This document shows positions 56,443 to 64,000 of a stretch of 64,000 nucleotides of DNA, piece after piece. The notes beneath the pieces were generated by a model. It was not told the DNA's origin. It made no database searches and saw nothing but the letters and a program-made list of their open reading frames with translations. The number at the start of each line of letters is the position of its first letter. The stretch's first letter is position 1. The stretch lies in the NCBI GenBank assembly GCA_033239525.1, contig BSYO01000004.1, positions 18,576,037 to 18,640,036 on the forward strand, given 5' to 3'. The translations under genes were made by a program, and so were the position numbers. The stretch comes from Nepenthes gracilis. Lineage: Eukaryota; Streptophyta; Magnoliopsida; Caryophyllales; Nepenthaceae.

Positions 56443-57300
56443 CAAAGCTTTTTCACCACAAAAAAGATACGAAGCTTCCATTTGAGAAAGCCAAATACAA
56501 AACTTTTCACATTGGAGGAAAATACACATATTAAATCGAATATATTAAATGGAGCACAATTCATGGTTATCATGTGCATGGTTCATATACAAGTTTTCGT
56601 GGTTTTTAATTTATAAACATACTTCTATATAAATAAAATATTTCAAAATATTTATCCATTTTTTATATAAAATTCTCGAATAACAATAAAACATAAGTAA
56701 AATTCTAAAATAATAGATAAAAGTGAAATGTATGCATGTGAAAATCAAATAGGATAAGTAAAATGGAATGCATGTATATTAAATCCACCAAATGTAAGTA
56801 AAATTAATCAAAAATGAAAATAAACCAATAATAAGATGTAAGAATACTTGCCTCAACCTCTAATCTTACAAATTTGATAAAATGATGCTTCAAAATACCT
56901 TTTTGCTTCTTCCTCACTCTTCCTTCTCCTTCTCTTTCTCTCTCCTTTCTTTTCTTTTCCATGTGAAATGACTGAAACAGTGTGTGTTGCCCCTTATATA
57001 ATCGAATCGGTACACAAGCACTGTTAAGGCGCACATCAGATGCTATGCCTAAACCTACCAGCGCATGAGTACTCTCTCGGGTACCCCTCGAGTGTGACTA
57101 CTTTGGAATCAATACTCAAGCGCCACCTTAAGCACTCCACAAACACACCCACATTGAAATACACGCATGAACATACATTGGGCGTACCTCAGGTGTAAAA
57201 AATGCTTCAATACTTCGAATTTTCTTCAAATCATATTACACAATTTATTCCAATATATCCAAAATTTACCCAAAATAAACCTATAATGCCAAATTAACTT
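56439..57300 (-). mobile_element. Family B chromovirus-like LTR, right half
   Basis: Continues the LTR cut at 34033. A CT-rich run (56905-56960) comes after AAATAAACCAATAATAAGATG..ACTTGCCTCAA, then repeated ..GCGCACATCAGATGC.., ..CTCTCGGGTACCCCTCGAGTGTGA.. strings that match 12600-12730 and 19230-19450 in copies 1 and 2. The right end is not sharp. Confidence 0.45.
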
Positions 57301-57389
57301 GATGAAAAATTGGGCAGTATAGGCACTCTTGGAGTTTTTGGTAGGCCTAGAGTATGGATGGAAATTCATCTACTCAAACAACTCTAACA

Positions 57390-58010
57390 TTGTTTAATTT
57401 GGTCTTTGAGTGATTAATTATCATTCAATTTGTCACCTCTACTTTCCTATTTGTTTGGGGGTACAAGATTGATAAATGAACCAATTATATACCCAAGTCT
57501 TTATAATATTTTGTAAATCTTTTTTTCTGAGAATTGAGTACCATTGTCGATTATTATTACTTCCGGTATCCCAAATTTGTAGATAATATTTTTACGCATG
57601 GATTTTGTTATATTTTGTTTAGCAATCTTAGCATAAGAAGACACTTCTATCCACTTTTGAAAGTTGTCGATTGTAATGATAATAAATTTTATTGGACCTA
57701 TAGTTAAAGGAAATTGACCTAATATGCCTAGCTCCCATTATGCAAATCGGTAGGGGCATGTAAAGCTTGGAGTTTCATATATGTTTGATTGGAGACACTA
57801 CCAAAGATTTGATAACTATTGTATTTTTTTGACAAGCTCCATTGTATCATTCTTCATGATCAGATAATAATAATCTTACCTCTTAATCTTAAAGGCCTAA
57901 TTTTTCCTCCCATATGCACTCTACAAATGCCAAGATATGCTTTTTTAAGAGCGTAGTCGACTTTTGTTAGAATCAAGCATGCATATATGGTATTAAATAA
58001 CCCCTCCTAC
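57390..58010 (-). pseudogene. Integrase remnant of the family D Gypsy element
   Basis: On the minus strand, from about 57,990: YALKKAYLGICRVHMGGKI is the integrase zinc-domain region (compare YALAEVHLGLCGSHVGGKN in the young array); after stops, IIITIDNFQKWIEVSSYAKI holds the first catalytic Asp and FGIPEVIIIDNGTQFSEKKI the second, with the classical DNGTQF. The stretch from 57700 to 57480 is openly readable for about 70 codons. Clearly Tat/Athila-group Gypsy. It is the only surviving pol domain of the outer element; protease, RT and RNase H are gone. Confidence 0.8.
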
Positions 58011-58089
58011 ATAGTGATCCTCCACTATCCTGTGAATCGGAAAGGTATAACTTGGATGTACACTTTAAGAGCCAAGGGCATCTTTGATT

Positions 58090-58440
58090 GAGGGTATCTC
58101 CCCCTTAAGGCAGCTTTCTTTCCTTTTGTCCTCCTCATTGAGGTTGCAATTTGCAATTGGAGGACTTCAATTCTACGTGTATAGTCCTTAAATTTATCCT
58201 AAAGGGACTTTAAAATTTTCAACATGTCCTACATTTGAACGACCAAGGCTTCAATGTCTGAAATGGCCAATAAGTGAGCACTTCTATGACTGCCTTCTTT
58301 TGGGAGGATGCCATGAGAGAAGACATCTTTCAATAGCTAATTAGAATATCCATGTGCTCTTATGTTTACCATTCTTATAATATTATCAAAGAGTTCTTAA
58401 TGGGAATTTTTTCTTTGTAGGTGTGATATGATAAGATAAG
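58090..58440 (-). pseudogene. Possible gag N-terminal remnant of family D
   Basis: Between the primer-binding remnant and the integrase. The minus strand holds short open pieces such as IEVLQLQIATSMRRTKGKKA and ISDIEALVVQM, a charged, helical, glutamine-containing style found in gag N-termini of Tat elements. No domain signature. Position next to the primer site is the main argument. Confidence 0.3.
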
Positions 58441-58460
58441 GAATGAGTGGGTTGAATGCG

Positions 58461-58474
58461 CTTCCCATAGGCGG
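58461..58474 (-). other. Primer-binding-site remnant of family D
   Basis: Minus strand CCGCCTATGGGAAG directly after the LTR end TTAACA. It matches CCGTCTGTGGGAAG of the unit-1 site at 12 of 14 positions; the first six bases (TTGGCG) seem deleted. It marks the LTR to the right as the 5' LTR. Confidence 0.6.
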
Positions 58475-59341
58475 TGTTAATAATACAAATTTAAAATTTG
58501 AATTATGATTCGAATGAATTCAGTTTGAAATTTGAAACTTTCTATTCAAATCTTATATATTACAATGTTAAATAAGAATATAAAAGATACGCGACTTACT
58601 CTCTAATATATTTTCAGATATTTAAGTTAGTAACTTTTTTTAAAATATAGAAAGTGAGAAAGATTATGTGGACGTAAGAGAGAAAGATGGATGACTTGGT
58701 TCCGCAATATTAGGAAGATCAAGTATTAACATGGTTACTACTTTTGCTAAGTTTTTGTCTTTTGTCCTCTTTTTCAAAAAAAAAAAAGTGAGCATATTTA
58801 TTGTCATATTGCTAGTTACTATTGATTTCCTAAAGATGAATATAGATTATAATTTAAATGATTGTGCTAGTTAGAAACTGAATAATTTAACTATTTTTAT
58901 GCATATTCAAAGTAAGAGATTTTATTGAGGCAGTTCATTTGATGATAATGTCGAGCGATTGATTTTAGTTAGGGGTCATTACTTGGGTTAACTATAGGGT
59001 ATATTAATTACCTTCTTGATTTAACATTTCGCCTAAGTTAACCTTTTAATTTAATTAACCGTTTGACAGGATTATCATTTAGTCAGATTAACAATTTGGT
59101 TTATTGTTCAGATATACAACTATTTAGGAATATAATATAATCTTTTTTATATTATTTTAACTACCTAGTCACTCAGTCGTTTTTTGATCTCGATTCCTTC
59201 AATCAAGATGGAATTGTATTCTTTGAACTGAACTTAATATGTTGGTTGATTATTTCTTCTCTATGGGCTTACTATTCATGGGTTTATTATCCTAATTAAT
59301 TGGGTTAGTTCTATTTAAGTTGTATCCACAACCCTACAACA
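58475..59341 (-). mobile_element. 5' LTR of ancient Tat-type Gypsy element (family D)
   Basis: 867 bases, TGTTAATA..CCTACAACA on the plus strand. Aligns with 16276-17120 throughout (see that entry). Together with the PBS remnant here, the PPT there, and the integrase and antisense ORF between, it defines one minus-oriented element whose original ends are now 43 kb apart. Confidence 0.65.
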
Positions 59342-60552
59342 TTTTCATATGAGACTAGAGAATGGGCACGGATAGAACATAAGATTTTGAGCCTCCTGAC
59401 TAGTCAGCAGCAGTACACGAAACCCATGTTTTGCTGGAGATCTATTTTTTCACGAGCAAGATATTGTGTCATGAGCTTATTACGCATTGCAATTCATGTA
59501 AAGGGCTAATGCTTTGGAACACTTGCTTTGCACCAAACAATGTCAAGCCTTGTGCAAAAATATGACGTGCACGTTTCAATGAACATTTACCACGTGGTTT
59601 GGAAGTTCTCAATTGGTTTTTGGCACACTATAACATCACACGAGGTGAAAGGGGCCCTAAAATGATGCTAATGAGTAAAATATTTTAAATAAGGATTAGA
59701 ATAAAATGGCTATAATGACACTAAATTATAAATGAAGAATTTACCAGACTTAAATGGTAATAAGCATATGTTGATATTTATTCACACCATATCGATCATT
59801 TGTTAAACATTTTAATGATCGTATTTATGGAACTAATTTCGAGCCCTATAATGATGTAATTTTGTAGATAATACCACTATGTTAATGAGATATGTGGGTT
59901 GGCTGAGAGCAACTTAGTGTTCTCTCAAATGGACTTTTTGGTCAACCAATATATATGAAATCGCCTTAAAGGTGATGGCTATGGAGGTATTTTTTCTTTT
60001 ATAGGTTGGTCCAATTGTTCAAGGTTCTTTCCTCTCCTTTTCGGTTCATGGCCCTCCTCAATTTCCAATGGTCTCATTTTATAAGGTAAGATCATTCAAT
60101 ACGAATCAAAACTTAGACATTTTAAAATTAATATATTTATTTTATAAGTTTAGGATTAGATTAGGATCTCGCTTATTTTTCAGATAAATAAACTCTAACA
60201 AATTTGTATAGAACCAAACTTTTAAATTTATAGGAACAAGTTATCGTATTTGCATTCTTATTGAAATTAATGTTTCAACTAAAGAAAAATATATAACTAG
60301 AGTCTATTTTTTTGAGATATCACTCAATCATAGATAAAAATAATCATTTTTAAATGTATATTAAATTTAAATAATATTAGAAATACAATATTTATATATT
60401 CTTAATTATAGTCAATAATATGAATTAAGAAAATAATATTTACTTAATGCCTCAAAGGTGAAACTTGGACTTAGTTTAAGACCAAGCCTGGGGAGGATAT
60501 TTTTAGCCCATAATCAGCCTTGGATAAGGATATTTTATAGTCCATCATCGGT
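59342..60552. other. Intergenic, no gene seen
   Basis: AT-rich sequence upstream of COQ9. No LTR motif, tandem repeat or coding signal was found. The last 250 bases before the promoter are especially AT-rich. Confidence 0.5.
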
Positions 60553-60560
60553 TATAAAAA
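60553..60560 (+). promoter_or_regulatory. Candidate TATA box of COQ9
   Basis: TATAAAAA, 158 bases before the ATG; a (TA)n run follows at 60581-60590. The leader between them turns GC-richer (60620-60717). A start site about 30 bases downstream would give a leader of about 130 bases, which is normal. No other element was identified. Confidence 0.4.
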
Positions 60561-60717
60561 ATACAAAAACACAACTACAAATATATATATTTTTAATTTT
60601 TGTAAATATAAAACGTGACATTGGATATTGCGCGTCCATTAAGACCACCGCGTTCAGAATCCGGGCTAGCTCATCTTCACACCGCGAGTAGTCCACCGAC
60701 TCGTCCCCATTGCCAGA

Positions 60718-61287
60718 ATGTATCGAACGGCTGCCAAGCGGCTCCTCATCGATTCCTTTCGCACCTCCAAAACTCGTCTCCCAACAACTCTTCTTACGCC
60801 GGCAATCATAATCGCACCACGATTTTCTACTTCGGCTGCCAATCAATCATTAAATTTTCATAGCCCTAACCAACACAATTCCACCCAACCAGGGGCTCCT
60901 AAAACTGCGACGGAGTCACCGTCGGAATCATCCTCTTATTCATCGGCATCTTCGTCATCATCCGGGACGGCGGAGGGAGAAACTTATAGCTCCAGCAATT
61001 TACGGCCGCCTAGAACTGAGTACAAGGACGAACAAGCCCGTATTCTTCACGCGTCCCTTCGACACGTGGTACGCAGTTTCTTTGAATCTATTCTGAACAA
61101 AAGTTTTCGTGGAAGCTAGCTCGAGTCCTAGTACTGATGGGAATTCGTTTTGATGTGTGGGTTTATACGGAAAGTGCAGACCAGGTTGGGATGGACGGAA
61201 GCAGCAATGATGGCTGGTGCGAGAGAGGTCGGGTTGTCGCCGTCTATTGTCGGATCTTTCCCGAGGAAAGAAGCTGCGCTTGTTGAG
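60718..61287 (+). CDS. COQ9: Ubiquinone biosynthesis protein COQ9, mitochondrial (exons 1 and 2)
   Basis: COQ9 is a lipid-binding, TetR-fold protein of the mitochondrial matrix side that presents ubiquinone precursors to the hydroxylase COQ7. Exon 1 is 60718-61068 (117 codons): an Arg/Ser-rich presequence MYRTAAKRLLIDSFRTSKTR.. with a likely cleavage near RFSTSA (residues 35-40), a Ser-rich linker (64-92), then EYKDEQARILHASLRHV, the start of the conserved part. A GT donor is at 61069 and an AG acceptor at 61178-61179, so intron 1 is 111 bases. Exon 2 is 61180-61287 (36 codons) and contains LGWTEAAMMAGAREVGLSPS and FPRKEAALVE, the family's helix-turn-helix-like signature. The frame is intact, and a GT donor follows at 61288. 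The next expected exon is not seen. Confidence 0.85.
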
Positions 61288-61528
61288 GTACCGCAAATTT
61301 CGTTGACGTTTAATGTTGATATTCGCACGATGTTGAAATTGTCTTTGTGTGGTGTTGATTGGATTGCAGAAATGAGTTCTTCAATTCTATGGTTTTTCTT
61401 TTCCAACATAGAAATATGGTGTCTTTTATTTCTATATAACCGAGGAACTAGAATAGTTTGAGAACATCTTTCAAAATGAAGTAATTCTAAAACGTAGCCA
61501 TTCATGTACATTTTTTTTTTTCTTTTAA

Positions 61529-61555
61529 GATGGGATGGGATGGGATGAGATGGGA
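61529..61555. repeat. GATGG microsatellite
   Basis: GATGGGATGGGATGGGATGA, then GATGGGA, five units with one change. A poly-T run precedes it (61511-61525). Confidence 0.85.
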
Positions 61556-61779
61556 ATGCATCTTATGTTTCCCATTCTTTATGCCACTGAACATGCTTCT
61601 CAGAGATATTTAAGTCTGTTGGTCTGCATTTCGGTTATACTATGGTTAAATTATCACTCCTGTAATGCAACCGATACATAATAGTGGAACTGAGTAATGC
61701 ACTGACTTTCGGTGATCAAGGAGCTGATATACTGTAGTTAATAATCAATAGCTGTTATTAGTGTTGTTAAATGAGCTGT

Positions 61780-61905
61780 GTCATTGGCATGTAAACGTGT
61801 CGTGTTAGCACAGCATGACATGGGACAATTTTGTCCCAACCTAGCATGACAAATGGCCTGCCTATGCTGGGCCGGTTTAGGCACGGATGCAGTTAAAAAA
61901 AAAAA
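61780..61905. repeat. GC-richer palindromic patch, possible DNA transposon end
   Basis: Contains GTGTCGTG, TTAGCACAGCATGACA, GGGACAATTTTGTCCC (an exact inverted repeat) and GGCCTGCC..GGGCCGGTTTAGGCACGG. Such GGC(C/A)CGG-rich patches in AT-rich DNA are often ends of hAT-type non-autonomous transposons. I found no matching opposite end or 8-base duplication. Confidence 0.25.
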
Positions 61906-62116
61906 AAGATAAAAAATAAAATTATATAAAATATTATAAAAAATACATCATATTTTATATATTCTATCGAATGTTTTTACTATTATAATTTACAAAAGAA
62001 AAAAATACATTTAAAAACTCACTTATTTTTAAGTTTTATTTATATTTTCACTTCTATCTCTACCACTATTTCTGAAGCAATCATCTTTAATATAATTCAA
62101 AATATTTTAATTTTTG

Positions 62117-62690
62117 ACCTGATTTTTTTGTTTAGCCAATCTTTGAAAATGATGCACGTTTCTATTGTCTTTGATGTCATCATTTTTCCTTTTTTTGTTA
62201 ACTACTCGACCTTTGATGCTGAAAACTGACTCCGATGATACTGTTCTTGTTGGTGGGGTTAAGAGATCCCGCGCCATTAATGTGAGTATAAGAAATGCAT
62301 GCTCATTAGCCTTTCATTAATCCAAAATCTTGAAATCTAATCTAGTGCTTGTGAAGTTGGAAATATGATCGAACTATCACTTCTAAACTCATCTTTTTTA
62401 CTGGAACTCAAAATGATTGAATTTTTAATGTGATATTTTACGTCTTATCAATCCTTGAAATGGATATATATTTTTATTATTTTAGATATCATCCTATTTC
62501 TATTTTTGTCAACTATTCGACTTATGGCTCTAAAGGTTGGCTTTGATAATATCGTACTTACGTGTGAGGTTAAGAGATTTTATATCATTGATACAAGTGT
62601 GGAAAGTGTGCTCATTAACCTTCCCATAATCCAAAATCTTAAATTTTATTTGTTGCTTGTGAGGTTGGAAACGTGGTCGGATTATAAATA
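62117..62690. repeat. Diverged tandem duplication, ~310-bp period
   Basis: Unit 1 about 62117-62372, unit 2 about 62429-62690. GAT(G/A)TCATC at 62173 and 62485 (offset 312); GTTAACTACTCGACC / GTCAACTATTCGACT; GAGGTTAAGAGAT; TCCAAAATCTT at 62321 and 62630 (offset 309); TGCTTGTGA(A/G)GTTGGAAA. Identity about 70%. The 78-residue frame 62455-62691 lies in unit 2 only and has no equivalent in unit 1, so I do not call it a gene. Confidence 0.75.
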
Positions 62691-64000
62691 GTAAAAAAGT
62701 TTAATTAGTGTTGTATTTTCACTAATTGATCGTGTTCCATATCGATTTCATATTAAAGAAAGCAAATCTAGTCTACTGGGAGGTCCCAAACTACCTCTAC
62801 TGTCGTTATATGCTTCTATTATTGGACTGAATGGTTTTAGTGTTGACCGTGATGTATACATATTGTACATTGTATCTAAGTTGTGATAGACAAATGCCTT
62901 TATTATTTTTGTACCATCGGTCATTTATATGTTGATGTAGAATTCTTCAAGATAAATAAACATTCACGTAAATTCACGCAATGTCCATAATTGTCATGAG
63001 ATAGATTAGTATTGAAAAATTTCTCTAATATTTTAAATTTTTTCATGAAAAATATTGGTAAATATGCTATTTATAATTTTTATATTTACTTCTATTATTG
63101 GTACTATATAGCAAAAATTATAATCATCCCGATGAAGTATAAAGTTATCAATAAATGATAACAATTGTTTTAATAGTAGATTTTATATTGTGTAATAGAT
63201 ATCTACTAGTTCGCTAGTAACCAAATAAAATATTTCTAAAAAATATTTAGTCAATTCAACCATCTTCCAATTGGCATCTGCAATCAGCTCAACCTTTGTG
63301 AAATATGATTAAAATAGAATGGAAAGGAGGTGCGATGTCTAACATCTAGTAAGTAGAGTTCCATCGTATTGCACAATCAATCTTTATCTTGTTGTAGTTG
63401 AGTTTGTTTTACTGGCATAATACCTTGAATTGCTATTCTAAAAAAAATATATTATAATAAATAAAATAATATTTTTAATTTCTATACATAAAGAGAAATA
63501 AACTGTGGAACATCTTTACCGCAAAAGTTAATAATAAGACCATACACATTTTATGTGAAATAATTTACCATTCAAAATGAAAAAAATTGTGATTTAAATA
63601 AAGAATTAGCAACGTTATTATTTGAAATTGTGGTGACCTAAACTCAAATCACCAGACTTGACCCGCACCACTCACAAGGAAACCTTAAACTATAGATGCC
63701 ATCAAATATTCATCATAAATTTAAATATTCATCAATAAAAAATTAATTTTTTATTAAAGCATTGTACAAATAACCAATAAAATAAAACCTACTAAGTGTT
63801 AAAAGTAGTAGCTCAAGAGGAAACCACAAAGTCTTTATCACCATATATCCTGTCCATCATCGAAAGAATAATAGCTATTAGTCTCTAGAATTCTCATTGC
63901 CCGAATGTCCTGCAGTAAATGAAGGATATCTAGGTAGCGCTACGTACTTAACTTGAATTTGGAGCCAATAAAATACAAATGCGAGCCAAATGTCTAACAA
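62691..64000. other. AT-rich region, possible LTR at the window end
   Basis: No gene. The last 60 bases read GGAGCCAATAAAATACAAATGCGAGCCAAATGTCTAACAA, resembling the family B LTR block AAAATATGAGTCAAATGCTTAATAA near 33450. A chromovirus LTR may therefore begin or continue beyond the window. If so, COQ9 intron 2 could be expanded by an insertion. Key words: GAGCCAATAAAATACAAAT and GAGCCAAATGTC. Confidence 0.3.

Larger units (their letters stand above)
61288..62116. other. COQ9 intron 2 or downstream sequence
   Basis: The GTACCG donor is followed by non-coding sequence. I searched three frames for the continuation after ..AALVE (a Phe-Phe-rich, acidic helix start in this family) up to the window end and found none. 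It includes the GATGG repeat and a palindromic GC-rich patch at about 61790-61890. Either a long intron or a truncated gene. Confidence 0.5.

Noticed and set aside
61780..61905. A complete hAT-type transposon
   Set aside because: One GC-rich palindromic end-like patch only; no partner end, no 8-base duplication and no transposase.
62455..62691. 78-residue frame starting MKWIYIFIILDIILF
   Set aside because: It lies in one unit of a tandem duplication, and the sister unit has stops and a shift, so there is no selection for the frame.
1..64000. CRISPR array, prophage, bacterial operon or similar prokaryotic system
   Set aside because: No regularly spaced short repeats with unique spacers; introns, LTR elements and a mitochondrial targeting sequence show a plant nuclear genome.

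Overview
The window is nuclear DNA of a flowering plant, most likely a eudicot. The only ordinary gene I recognise is the first part of mitochondrial COQ9 (60718-61287, + strand). Almost everything else is nested, mostly broken LTR retrotransposon. There is no operon, CRISPR array, rRNA or tRNA gene that I can support. Base composition changes sharply at the edges of a GC-rich island (about 34.0-56.4 kb); the rest is AT-rich.

Layout. 1-16.3 kb: old, highly diverged repeats, including a ~381-bp tandem repeat (1.9-2.6 kb), a 2.26-kb direct tandem duplication (3.0-7.6 kb), Copia LTR-like blocks, and a ruined minus-strand Copia gag/protease (9.85-10.8 kb). 16.3-59.3 kb: I interpret this as one ancient minus-oriented Ty3/Gypsy element of Tat type, with LTRs at 16276-17120 (polypurine tract beside it) and 58475-59341 (primer-binding remnant beside it). 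It was later opened by several insertions: a chromovirus-like LTR (17524-19612), a complete Copia element with target duplication AGAGG (22168-27716), a 3.4-kb plus-strand LTR with its polypurine tract (28729-32135), a further chromovirus-like LTR (about 33.0-57.3 kb, split in two), and inside that LTR a 22.4-kb tandem Gypsy array.

The Gypsy array (34034-56438) is LTR-internal-LTR-internal-LTR. Three ~0.97-kb LTRs share two ~9.75-kb internal regions with a 10.72-kb period, and a single AACTC target duplication flanks the whole. Each internal region carries minus-strand gag, protease, reverse transcriptase, RNase H and integrase, plus a plus-strand (antisense) ORF near the 3' LTR with its own TATA-like sequence. 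That antisense protein has the motif organisation of the plant 'putative gypsy type transposon' domain and ends in a coiled coil. A decayed relative of the same antisense ORF lies at the matching place in the ancient outer element (20.8-28.3 kb). All coding regions in the array are broken by many 1-5 base indels, partly in homopolymers, so some damage could be consensus error in a hard-to-assemble repeat.

59.3-64 kb: AT-rich single-copy-like DNA with COQ9 exons 1 and 2. The remaining COQ9 exons are not visible before the window ends, so either the next intron exceeds 2.7 kb or the gene is truncated.
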